A stretch of DNA of 64,000 bases from Branchiostoma lanceolatum (Eukaryota > Chordata > Leptocardii > Amphioxiformes > Branchiostomatidae): the NCBI RefSeq assembly GCF_035083965.1, contig NC_089727.1, forward strand, positions 12,095,501 through 12,159,500. The letters are read 5' to 3'. A program made the translations under genes and the position numbers. Positions within the stretch are counted from its first letter, which is position 1. The number at the start of each line of letters is the position of its first letter. Shown here piece by piece: positions 50,001-61,400 of the stretch. The notes beneath the pieces were generated by a model. It did no database searches. It saw only the letters and a list, made by a program, of their open reading frames with translations, and was not told the origin of the DNA.

Positions 50001-53000
50001 GCTTGGAAAATGGTGTGTGGAGGCTCCATCACAAACAACCCGGAATTTCAGCAGGATGATCCTTGCGCTTGGGGAGGACAAACATCACGGAGGATCATCA
50101 CGCCATCGCAAAGAACATCGTTGGTTCAGACCCTTGTAATGCCTAGCGGCACATAGGGCAGCAAGTTTCCTTGCTGTTTCAGTAGAGGGTATATGTTTAC
50201 AGGGAGGGGTTTAACTGTCAGGCAGGATGATACCAGTTGGGCTATAGGGACATTCCTCACAAACAAGAAACTAAGATTGGTCATTTTACGTTTGGACACA
50301 CTCGAGCTCTGGGAAGTGTTGGAATGGCGGCCTTTCATCACACCTGTAGAACATATAACGTTAGGTTTATTGGGAACTTGGAAAATCCCATTGCTCGTGA
50401 TATTAGATATCTTCGTAACGTTAACTTTAAAGGTTATGGAGTCAAATATAGAGATTCCGTTTACTATATACAGTATAGACCGAAGCATTTTCTTGTCGTT
50501 AACATGTTATCATTTCCTGTCTTTTTAACAACTACATCTTCCAAATCCCCAGCGTCTTTCCCTGAAACTCTTTTGTGTTTCTGTAATATTCATGGTAGGA
50601 GATTACTCGGACGTACTTTTATCAGTTCTGGCCATATCATCCCCCATTTTCCTTAAATACACGCAATTAAGATGATGTTATATAGGCCCCAGTTGGGTCA
50701 TCCCACGACTCGGATCATCAAGGAAGAATGAGTGACCGATGATTGTGTCTTTTTCCCAACGCAGCCATCCCTCTTCAACGTTATATTGAATACCACATAC
50801 TAGGCGTAAATTTAACGTTAAGTACTTTATGTCTGTTGAGGCATCTTTGATGATCTTATGTTTCCAAAAGTGTGCGGCCTTCCTAGTCCATAACATCACA
50901 TGTAGCTGGAACCAGCAAATATGTAATTTCATCATTGACCACTATGATTGAGATATCAACGAACATAGCTTAACTAGGGCTCAATGAAACGAGCTTTGGA
51001 TAGTCCATTACGTCCGTAGAGGATGTGGTGATGCACATTAGCCCCGATTGGCTAATCACAGTGACACAGCGGGCACAAGTGCCTACGGACTGCATGTGAC
51101 CATGGCTAACAGGGTATCCTCGATATCAAGGGTTATCCTCGTGATCCTGACAATCTGTGCGGGGTTCTCCTTGACAAATCTCGAGCTTATTGAGTGAACT
51201 ATAAAACTACGATTTTTGCTAGGAACGAAATTTATCGCGTCAAAGTTGACCCATAAGTTTCATCGTGTACAGCACGCACGGATTTCAAGTTATCTTCAGG
51301 CTGAGTAGGATTTGCTTAACGTCACAGCTAACTAGCTATAGACTGATTGAATCGCCCAGAGTGGTCGGCCCAGCATCTGGCCCCCGCCCAATAAAAGCCT
51401 CGAACAGCGGAGTTTGCGTTACACAGATTAACAGCAAACATGGCCAAAGAAAAGACAAATGTCCCACACAAACGTCATATGTTAACAACCAATACAGGTG
51501 TTAACAACAAATACAGATGAAGTACCAATTTAAGAAGAACTAACATTGCGTCATTGGCATTGAAGTTCACCTTGGCCAGTGTGCCAAACGTATCAAAGCT
51601 ATGCTTCTATATTCTGCTAAGATATCACTGATATGTTCAAGGTTCTTAGAGTGTGCCTTCATATCGTCCTTGTATGTGTAGGAAATATACTACTAGTACT
51701 AGAAAGGCCGTCATTTGCCCCTGAGCAAATACAGCATGTTTAGCCATACTCCTCCCCATGCAAGAAGTGGGCTGTCCCAAAATAACACCTGGGCAAATCG
51801 AAATATTAACTGCATGTAGAAAGGCAACATTTGCGAGAGCATTATACTTCGACAATCTCCCTCCTGATGCATAAATGGACTGTTCCAAAATCACCCGTAC
51901 AAAAACTCTCTCTACAAGTTCTGCGAGACCCCAAGAGCTTCTTACTGCAAAGGCTTGCATGTGTTCCTGCAATATGACCTCAGGTGACCTAAATAGAACA
52001 GTGTTCTTTGGCCAGTAGCAAATGGAACGCGGGGATCCTTAGATAGAACATGGATTCCTTGGCCAGCAGCAAATAGAACATGGAACGTGGATACCACTTT
52101 TGGCCTGTTTTTGGTCTGAAAATGGGTCCAAAAGTCCCCAAAATGAAGCATTCTGAAGTGATGTACACCAGAATTGTGATTGAAATCCTGTAGGGACATG
52201 TTCAAGGCACCCTTGTACCGAATTTCAGGTCACTTGCTAGAAATACCAGGGCACAGGAGCCCAAAATATAAAAATTGTCTAAAAATGCCCCAAAAAACCT
52301 CCATAAAAATGTTTTTAAGGCCTGTTTCGAAAGAAATGAAAAATCACCTAAGGCCACAGCAAGTAATTTTTATGGATGACATCAGCGCGCTCATTAATTT
52401 TCGCCTGATTTCGAAATAAAAAACAAGAAATTTCATTGCCCTCCGACGGTGGTCAACATGCAAATAATTGGCAAATATGTCGTAAATGGTGACAGTCTAA
52501 GGTGTTTAATTGCATATATTCATATTTCATTCATTCATAACCCAGTGTACTTCCCGCCCATGATGGTATAATAACAAATTGTTTTCTGCATTTGTTCTAG
52601 CAAGGACATTATATGAATAATTGGGGGGGGGGGGGGGTTCTAGTTAATTGAGCTGTATACACAAGGTGTTTCATCGCATATGAATACCCAGTGTAGTTGC
52701 TTCAGATGATGGTACAACAAGCTCTTTTTTGCATTTCTTGTAGTTAGTCTATTGAGATGTATACACATCTACAAGGACCTGTTTACTGTTGAATCAAGGA
52801 GGTTTTATATTATATATGAATGAATACAGGACTTATACATCGGTTGAATACAGGACTAAACGGCCTGTTGGTCATGATATCATATTTCGTCGCCTCAATT
52901 CTTGTTTAACAAGAATTATGATATCAAAATTTGAAAATATAGGAATCTTGTTTTTTTGGGCCTGCCTTGTTTTTTTTTCGCCCTATCTCATTAATTTTGG

Positions 53001-56000
53001 AGTCTGCGGAGGATGTCATCCATAAAATTTACTTGCTGTGGCCTAAGGGTATTTGCCATCTTTACCTACATGCCAAATTTCAGGTCGTTTGGCCCAAAAA
53101 TGACGGAGTAGATTCCATTTGAAGACTTGGCAGGAGGAGAAGAAGAAGAAGAAGAAGAAGAAGAACGTGAACAAAAACAATATGTTGAGCCATACTAGGT
53201 ATGGCTAAACATAAATATAAGACATATTTCAAGCCATATGCCATTCCCCCGTACCCAGATGCAGACATCGAGCTGGGGATTTTCCGGGGATTAAGCACGA
53301 TATTGGATGGCCTGTTGTAACGCATGGTGCACGGGACAGGTGTCTTTGTCGATAGCATGTGGGTTAGTGGGACGATATTCATTATTCAAGAAGACATCAA
53401 TGTCCATTTTACAGTGGGGATTACACGTAGAAAACTCTGTAACATTTTATGGAGATACCTCCTGAACCCGTCTGCCCCGTCTGTCTGTTCTGTAAACAGA
53501 TGGTTTAATTACTCGGTGTCTGCATGTGAAGACGGCAGGGTTGTAAACCAGCGATTCGCCTCCTGCCGTGCACGCAAGTGTAGGCCGATAATGAGCTTAT
53601 AGTAAGTAGGCACACATCGAAGTTCAACTAAGTACACAGATGATATCATCTGCTGCCGTCTCTAATGCATCCATCAACTGTTGTCTTCATGATGCATCAA
53701 AAGCTGGTGGCGTTTTATAGTCCCTACCGTCTTTTTATTTTTTTGATATCTCTAGTGTTCTGATACCTGTCGATGAATGCTAAGAAAGTGGCCAGTCATC
53801 AAAATATGGCTGTAGTTGAATCCAGCAATCAGTGTGTGATTATATTTTTTTATTATATAAAGAACGTCGCGAGCAGCATGCTAAGATTCAGTAAGAAAGT
53901 TAGCAGATAGGGCCTTGCCACATTCGTCGTACGATTGTTGTTCGCTCGTAAAGCGATGGTATTCTTGGGAGAGTCGTGCATGTGTCGTACGGAATTTAGC
54001 TGTCTTGTTACGGAAAATGCTAACTAAGATTTTTGTCTGTGATTGGTTTTGTCACAGCCTGCTTAGAATTCCTTGGACATCAAAATCGTACGAAGAACTA
54101 CGACGAATGTGAACGCGCAATTAGCCTCCTAGGAATCTTGTGTTTTCCATCCCTGGCCGTCACGGTAGTGAATAAGGTTGTTCGTTTTGCCTTCTTTTTT
54201 TTCTGTACTATTCTGTCCATTGGCATCCTTCAGTTCTTCCCCGTGTGCTGAGTAGCTGACCTTCCACACGCCGGCGTACCATCCGACTCACCTTGTAAGA
54301 TTGATCAATATGTCGCTGCCGCACAGCTGAAGATACAGCGCAGTAGTTGGAAGCCCTCTGACATGCGCAAATCTACTTAACTCTTATCGTCAGTTCGGAA
54401 AAAAGGCTCAGTAAATCCCCCAAGAAAGATAGCAATATGTCACACACATGCCAGACAAGGGTGCATCCGGATTCAGCTGACACATGTCAGATTTACTGGG
54501 TTACTTGGAGGATTTCTTCAGAATCCGAAATTAAATTTGTGTTGTATTCAGATAAGAACAAAGCTGTAATAAATTAGATGGCTGTAATGAATTTATTTTG
54601 AAAAGACCGAAGCAGAGCTTTATTTTCTTCTGAATGATTGAGAGGATGTCAGTCACGATGTTTGGCGGGAAGCCATGTTTCTGTCAGGTTATCGTCCGAA
54701 AGGGAAACGCGTCCAACTGCTGCAGTGCGCAGGAAATCCCTGTGCTTTGGTTTCAAGTTTGACACTAATTGATAAGGACCGAATCCCTGAAACTATTTGT
54801 GTCGTTCGCAACGTTTATCAGATGGAGATAGCGACTGTTGTGCAAAGTCTGACCGTAATGGCTGCGTTCTGTTTCAGGCGGAGATGTTTTAGACGAGTTC
54901 GTCACTGTCTGCCTTACTTGTGTTATACACTGAGACAATATCGGTCAAATTCAGAAGGCTGAATAATTCTTTAAAAAGAAAGGAATGTAGCCCTGAATCT
55001 TGTAGCGAAACAAAGTCCGTGAAGTGCTGCAATCAGAGACATACAGGCACTCACTGACTCTCTCACTCGCTTATTCACTTACTGATTACTGACTCAATGA
55101 CTCACTGACTCACTGATGCACTCACTCACTCACTCACTCACTCAATCCCTCACTCTGATATGATTCGCTCACTCACTCACTCACTCAGTCACCCACTCAC
55201 TGAATCACTCACTCACTCACTCACTCACTCACTCAGTCACTCACTCAGTCACTCACTCACTCACTCACTGATTCAATGACTGACTGACTCACTCACTTAC
55301 TCGCCCATACGCCCACTCTCCCCACCCTACCTGCCGTCTTGATAGCCTTGAGCTGCAGCAGCACGTCTATCTGTGCAGGGTTCTCCTTGGGCTGGAACTG
55401 TTGGACGGTGCGGATGAGCCAGCCCCGCTGACTGGCCAGCGTCTTGAATTCCATCAACCCGTGCGTGCCTGGAGAGGTGGAAGTTGGAGGATTTCAAAAT
55501 GACTTCAAACACGTTCACCTTGCTTGTTTATGAAAATGAAACGATCGCCGTGTTTAACGGAAATTATGGATAGTTCATGCTTCTATGGCCCACCAGTCTT
55601 TGCTGCATTCTCACATATTTGCCACTAAGAAATAACAGGGTACAGCCAATTACCATTTGGTAGGTAACGTTACATGTAACTTCAAGCCATTGAGAGCGGC
55701 TGCTTTGTAAGCTGTTTGATACTTGATAATGATTTGGATAATGTTAGCCTGAACGGTGCATGTGTTTATCACTAGGGACGTTCGGTTGAAAGGACTCCTG
55801 ACTTTGAATGTGAAGTTCAGAACATTCAGTAGTTACTACATCTTGAATAGTAATGATAATAATTGTAATTTTACTGCAGGTTCGTTCCCGGCTAATTGCA
55901 AGTAACGTGAAAAATAATGTAGAACAGTACATCATGTGTCGTCTGGTCTAAACGCAAACTTAGTGGGTTTGACTTATTTTTCTTACGCAGTTGAAGACGA

Positions 56001-57088
56001 AGGTTCCCAGTTTTTTCTATAATGTGTGAGTTCTGTGATGTTAAGAGTAGAGTAGTTTGCTCGCCTGTAAACGCGGAGAAATTAGAAGGAAAATTGATTC
56101 GGTGCAGTCATGATAGTTTAAAAGCTGCTTTCATGATAGTTTTCATTACTTTCTTTAAAGTGAACTTGTTCGGACCATACCATAGTCGTCCCGTGAGACG
56201 AGGATGCTCATCTGCTGCCAGCCGAACTCGTTAACCAGGTCCACCAGCGCGCGGCTCTGCACGGTGTCGGGCGCGGACATGCGCAGTAGGTACCGGTACT
56301 TCTCGGGGTTGTCCAACATCGGGTCGGTGGCGATGGGCGCGATCTGAGGTATCGCGAGACCCGCCGAGACTAGCTGCGTGGTCTTGACCGAGGAGGAACT
56401 TCCGGGCCCGATGAAGGTGGCCACACCCTTTTCAGCTTGATGGCAGACTGTGGAACAGAACACCTTAGCATTCAAGAGGGTGGTCCTAAGGTTCAACACA
56501 CAAAACGCCTCTCCAAGCTTCAGTTTCTCTCATTTTGCAACTTCCAACTTTCATGTAAATCTCAGTGCATAGCTTGCTTTCGGTACTACCATGGGCATAC
56601 TTGTTCGTGACATGCAAAAGAACAAGCCAGACAAGTTTTGTACTAAGTGTGAATCCATTACGATGACCATGCAAGTGCGGGAACATAACGTTATAACGTT
56701 ACATACAGTATATAAGCTCCAAATTGCGCCTTACTCAAACTTATCTGATCAAGAAACATCCTTACTACCTCCGCTAGGAGTTCAATCTACGTTGTTCACA
56801 TGAGGCAGAGGACATACATCTAGATAAGTGTATTTGGCTGCAGTATTCACGTGCGTCACTCCGAACTGTTGCAGGAGGACTTTCATCACACCTCGTGCAT
56901 TCCCACATGCAGATAACGGCAGCGGTCATGGACAGCGGTCGGGTGTTGATGATGTTGATTACAATGGGATTATGTGTTACGTTTTATCTGTGAGTTTGTA
57001 TTCTTAGGGCACATTTGTGGAGTAATGAAATGATAGAGCTGCTACTTTTTGATAGAGGAAGGGTGAAGGTTGTTAGCACGTGTGTGCG

Positions 57089-57128
<40 letters not shown>

Positions 57129-58023
57129 TGAATATGTATTTTGTTTATATGTTATCTCATCAGCAAAGTCCTTTTATTCCATGATTAGATGACCAATCAA
57201 GTTAATGAGAAAAAAGGCATCTAGTCTCCAGCCATCAAACGGGATGCTGCTAATGCCATGATTTTGTGGTGATTGGTGATCAATTACCAGATGTAGGTTA
57301 GAGTTCCAAAATATGGTGCTATTCTTCAGAATGCCACATGTAGTATGGATCTACCGAGCTTTCCTTTATTACATTTTGGTAGATTAGAGAACAATCATGA
57401 GTGATGAGTCCTCCAAAAGCGATTCGTCACACCCAGATAATTCTCCAATTTGGCTGTGGAGATGAGGCTATTGTAGATGAGGCCCCAATACCCCAGTAGG
57501 AAACGATTTGTAATAGATGATTGCTATCCAGATATAGAACGGAAGATTAAAACGTTTTCTGGCCGACTGGCTGGCCCGGTTTTGGTTACCGGCCCTTCAA
57601 CCAATAGGATAAAGTAGAAGAAGAATCGGAAGGGCCTGGTGTCAGGAGAACGGGACAATAGAAGAAATGGCAGTTTCTGCCTCGAGATACCTAGTTGGCA
57701 TTTCGACATGCTTACGGTCCCGTTAACACAAGTAATATTGACCTGTTGTCCTACGGTGTTTTTGCAGCCGGTGTTCCGGCCTTTTAACTAAGAGGAGGAG
57801 GAAGGAGTAAGAGAGTAAGGGCGTTGGCTGTCAAAATGAGGTTAATTAGTGTTTTCTCCAGCCTTACCAGTGAGCACGCTGTCCAGGTTAGCCAGCATCA
57901 CCACGGTTCCCTCCACGATCCTGATCCTGGTCGCAGGTAAGATGTCGGTCCTGTTGTTCACGAACTCCACCGCTAGGCGAACAGCCGTGCGGTCCGTGGG
58001 GCTCTCTCCGTCGTACAGCGCAC
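41023..58023 (-). CDS. Ionotropic glutamate receptor subunit, complete except signal-peptide exon
   Basis: Eighteen - strand exons: 57868-58023, 56181-56447, 55331-55468, 49794-49918, 48041-48193, 47571-47732, 47220-47324, 46797-46916, 46498-46585, 46208-46350, 45712-45872, 45127-45252, 44650-44810, 44289-44422, 43833-44030, 43083-43243, 42327-42504, 41023-41184 (stop TGA 41025-41023): 911 residues. Amino-terminal domain about 1-405 from GALYDGES; ligand domain S1 from VVTIVESP; M1 about 540; pore loop TLFQQG; M3 ATYTANLAAH; S2; M4 about 815-840; short basic tail ending QATL. Ligand-site residues: Thr495 and Arg500 kept (TIRADRE), but Gly691-Pro692 replaces Ser-Thr, and Trp737-Asp738 matches GluN1 rather than AMPA/kainate Glu. 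The pore glutamine is genomic. Charged insert 582-607. Family certain; subclass (possibly lancelet 'epsilon') inferred. Exon 43833-44030 uses an unusual GTTGGT donor. Confidence 0.94.
41725..42050 (-). repeat. Dispersed repeat, copy 2 of an inverted pair, in the last receptor intron
   Basis: Its reverse complement aligns with 39052-39380 (AGGTGGCGCTCCATGG at one end, AAAGGCTCTCAAAGG at the other). The two copies face each other across the receptor's terminal exon. Confidence 0.75.
43371..43800 (+). mobile_element. SINE interrupted by a nested transposon
   Basis: The left part (about 43377-43451: GTTGAGCTCCTGGTTCCAG, then GTAACCCGGAGACCCCGG) and right part (43653-43800: GGAGCTGCATTCGT, GAGGAGGTGCCTCGAGC) align with the SINE at 58160-58470. 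The element at 43452-43652 splits them. It fills most of the receptor intron 43244-43832. Confidence 0.8.
43452..43652. mobile_element. 201-bp MITE nested in a SINE
   Basis: 13-bp inverted ends TAGTCTCTACCAG (43452-43464) and CTGGTAGAGGCTA (43640-43652) differ at one base. It is flanked by 9-bp direct repeats GTTCAAATA (43443-43451, 43653-43661), which is the SINE's B-box sequence. An 8-9 bp duplication suggests a hAT-like origin (inference). No coding frame. Confidence 0.85.
51697..53213. mobile_element. Repeat element copy 2, ending in a near-perfect palindrome
   Basis: It starts near ACTAGAAAGGCCGTCATTTG and ends with the palindrome at 53181-53213 (one mismatch to the copy in PWP2, GTTGAGCC for GTTTAGCC). 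GAGCAAATACAGCATGTTTA, the 'ATTTCAGGTCACTTG' block and the GGAGAAGAA purine run occur in the same order as in 12574-14249. Confidence 0.75.
53929..54124. repeat. Foldback element with CACATTCGTCGTA ends
   Basis: The left end GCCACATTCGTCGTACGATT and the right end ACTACGACGAATGTGAACGC are inverted. The interior (CTTGTTACGGAAAATGC, TTTTGTCACAGCCTGCTTAG) resembles the 3' UTR repeat at 37755-37850. A related start, TCACATTCGTCGTAGG, is at about 27120. Confidence 0.65.
55046..55305. repeat. ACTC microsatellite
   Basis: A long imperfect run of CACT/ACTC with TGACTGA variants, close to the donor side of receptor exon 55331-55468. Confidence 0.95.
57090..57128. repeat. (TG)n microsatellite
   Basis: About 18 TG units within the receptor intron 56448-57867. 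The rest of that intron holds no other supported feature. Confidence 0.9.
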
Positions 58024-58159
58024 CTGGTGGAGGGGAAACACGGATCTCGTTAGACTTTTGAAGACACAGGCAATTTGGAAAATACCACTAGCGTTGAAGT
58101 CAAATATCTCCACAAATGATTTGTGAAATAAACATACTTCAACAAAACCATCTAATTCA

Positions 58160-58470
58160 GGGATGTCCCTAGTCCTAAAGCTCAACTGGTGGTTGCGTCA
58201 CAGTTGAGCGCCTGGTTCCGATTAACGTTAGTTGCTAACTGGGAGACTCTGGTTTAATCCTGGGTAAAGACGTCTCGGTTGGGGCTGCACCCGTCTTTCG
58301 AACGGGACGTAAAATGGGGATCCCGTGTTCGAGGAGGTGCCTCGAGCTCGTTAAAGAGGAAGGGCTAGCAACCCTCCCTGTAAAAATACACCCTGCTGCT
58401 GAAACAGCAAGGAACCTTGCTGCCCTGTGTGCTACTAGCTATAGGCACTACAATGGTCTGGATGAACGAA
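58160..58470 (+). mobile_element. tRNA-derived SINE
   Basis: B-box-like CTGGTTTAATCCTGGG (about 58248-58263) after an A-box-like TGGTTGCGTCACAGTTGAG. The body has GGTTGGGGCTGCACCCGTC and GAGGAGGTGCCTCGAGC, shared with the SINE at 43371-43800, and a tail of GAAC repeats (GAACGAACGAACAAATA). It lies just upstream of the first identified receptor exon. Confidence 0.7.
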
Positions 58471-61400
58471 CGAACAAATAACAAATATTCACTTTTAGTT
58501 GCAACCACGTGAATAAAAACTTGTCCAACTTGCTAGCAGTGTCGTCAAGGTCAAGAGATGGAATCAGTTGACCTTGGACTCGTCTCAAGTCTGCAAGTTC
58601 AAGATCACCGATTCTGATAGTAAGATAATGCACTCACATGGGCTGCAATAATCTCATAAGTAGTTTACATTGCTCTTAACTGTCTGAGAGCTTTCATCTT
58701 TACTAGGGTAGTAAAATCACAGAGAGCCATGGCCACGTGCGCGATGTCGTAGCGGAAGCCTGGGTCATTCATTAAGCCATTACCGCGGGCGGGTAAGAAC
58801 GCATCGATATTTCTCGAGAGTCGGATTCTGACAATGAAGTATACGTCTGCATGGCGGTAGGGATTGGTGTTTGAAAGGGACTTATAAATCTCATAGAATT
58901 GCACTTAGGAAATCTAGGTCACATTGTTCACGATGGCATTCTAGTGGATGGTTCCCAGAAAATGAAGTTTAAGCAGGAAGTGAGGAAGTTAAAGTGGAGT
59001 GACTCCGACATTTGTCAGCAATTATCTTTCTTTCGAAACAAACTCCCCGCATCGGCAGCCTTCGGCGCCGTCGGTATTGAACCGATCACTATCGGTGTGT
59101 TTTATCCCCCAAATTGAACTGAAGTGGCCCGTAGATATGTGTCAATGTCTACGCCTCCATTAAGGGCACGCTTTCCCTTTTAAGGGGATCCTGCATCTTG
59201 GCGTCTCCATGGGTGTCACATCAGCAGGACCCGCAGTAAAACCTCACGTGGACGCCCATCCGTCAAATTACTACCTCCACACGTGACGTGCGCTGCAATA
59301 GCAGCGACAGAGATAGCAGCAGGCGTGATGCCGGCTTATTGAATACCGTTATTTTACGAGAACAAGCCGTCTATGGCCCACCGGTGAACCGTCGGCATCT
59401 CTCGCTACGATCGCGCGGTCGACGAACCTGTCGGTCTGACGATGACTAAGGCAGCAATCCTAGCCTGGCTTCTAGCAGCTCTCACACTGTTCAGGCTCTT
59501 GATGAAAAAAGAATAAAATCGATGACAACTTCTCCAGTTAAGAAGACTTAGAACTGTCAGTTACCATGGTGTCGGAGGGTGCTTTGTCTGATTTCCATGG
59601 TGACAGAGAATCCTTGGGTACTATTGGTATCTCTATTTTTTTTGGAACGAGTCTGAGTCTCTCGGCTTTGAAGCGAGCGGCCACAAACTGTACAGGGGGT
59701 AGACTAGGGGGTTGACTCCATTGCCTACAGCATCCCGGTCTAAATTTAGAACAGTGTCCCTGTATGGGGGTTACGCAAAGGCTGAAGTGCCACTGATTGT
59801 TTTTGTGATAAAACGCATTAGCAGGCTAACGAGAAATTCAACCACCATAATGGGAAGATGAAATGATTTCGCCATTAAGCGATATTGTGTGGACCGCTAA
59901 CGGCAGTTGTGACATTGAGAAGAAGTAAGGTCACCAGAAATCATCTCAGATTCATTAAACCATTCATACATGGGAGACAATTTTGCTTTTATATGCAGAC
60001 TGTGTCTCCCAGCTGACGAGTAATATTTCTGTTATTTTCTTTTTGGCAAGGCTTCCCAACTTGTGAAATGCTATGAGTGTGTTTGGAACTGATTACTTTT
60101 GGCCTCCGCACACCTTGGTGCATCCCCACTGTTAACGATAGGTGCGATGGGTTCTTCAATGTACCCGTGCTGTGGCTCTGCTTACTTGATGTCCACATGA
60201 AATGACTACACGCCCTCCTCACAGCATGCAAGTAGGGGTTTGGAACGCCGACGGCCACGACAGGACGAACAAAGACGAGTAAATAGCCCAGCCGATAATC
60301 GCTTACAAGTCTCCATGCTTACATAAGACTGGTTTGTTCTTCAATGATCTCTTAGCAGCTATTAAGCTGAATTGCCGAGACACATTACATTTCATTTCAT
60401 TTAAAAACGACTACTTCATTACATCCGCAACAATTAAAAAATACTTGTTAAAATACGACAATACACACAAGGTAAGCTTCTTATTGTAACACATAAAGTC
60501 GTGGATTTCTTAAGTGTACATACATGTACATGGATGAGCACAATCTCGAACGTTCTCTCAGTGATGCACTGTGCTTTACCAAAGTAACATTATCAGTGCG
60601 GCTTTTCAGATCGCTTTTTCGCTAGACTATTATGATATATCATGGTACATCCACGTGAGTACCATCTAACATCTCATATTCTTCTTTCAGGTGAACGGCT
60701 GTCCTTCATTTCATTGCGTCATTAGTGCGTCAGAATGGATGATGGTGGTTGAACAATATGTTGCTAGGAAATTACCTAATAACGGAGCACGAACGCTTTC
60801 CTTTTAGGATTAGCACTCTGATGAAGTGATGAATTGTGCTAGTGCTATATATATTGGACAAAACATATTGGCATCCTGCCAACTTTGAAGCAACATTAGT
60901 CCTTTTCACTTCAACTATAGTTTGTTTATAAATAACCAATGTATCGATGTAGGGCATAGTTACATGTGAGTGAGTATGTGAATGAGAGGGTATACAGATA
61001 AGACAGGGCAGGGGACAAACAAAGACCAAACGAAATGAAATGAGCAATGATAGGCCGGCCAGAAACAGTAACATTCGCACGACTTTCTACCACTTTCTTC
61101 AACGTCTAAATTGGGAATATATGCTATTGGTATCAATATGTAACATCCCAAGTACGATGATGATAAGTACTACTTTTACTGTCTCTTATATATCATAATG
61201 TTGGGCACGATATGGTATATGTTGAGAGATTGTTTACGAAGAAAAAAACACAGTTATCTGATAGCTAGCTATTAAGGTTCTTTATACACAACCAATACCA
61301 ATTACCTGCCAACATATCGGTTGCCTTTCACTAGAACTAGTCAGTATTGCCCTGAGCACTGGAAGGGTAACCGAAAGGTTGACAGGTAATTGGATTGGTT

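Larger units (their letters stand above)
49919..55330. other. Long receptor intron (5.4 kb) within the amino-terminal domain
   Basis: It separates exons 55331-55468 and 49794-49918; the joined frame is continuous, so no missing exon is needed. Contents: repeat element copy 2 (51697-53213), a G run (52623-52637), a foldback (53929-54124) and an ACTC microsatellite (55046-55305). No other gene is seen. Confidence 0.7.

Noticed and set aside
49919..55330. Missing receptor exon inside the long intron
   Set aside because: Exons on both sides join in phase and the amino-terminal domain already has the usual length.
58665..58904. Extra 5' receptor exon on the - strand
   Set aside because: It has no signal peptide, no likeness to the receptor amino-terminal domain, and no matching phase-1 donor that I can see.
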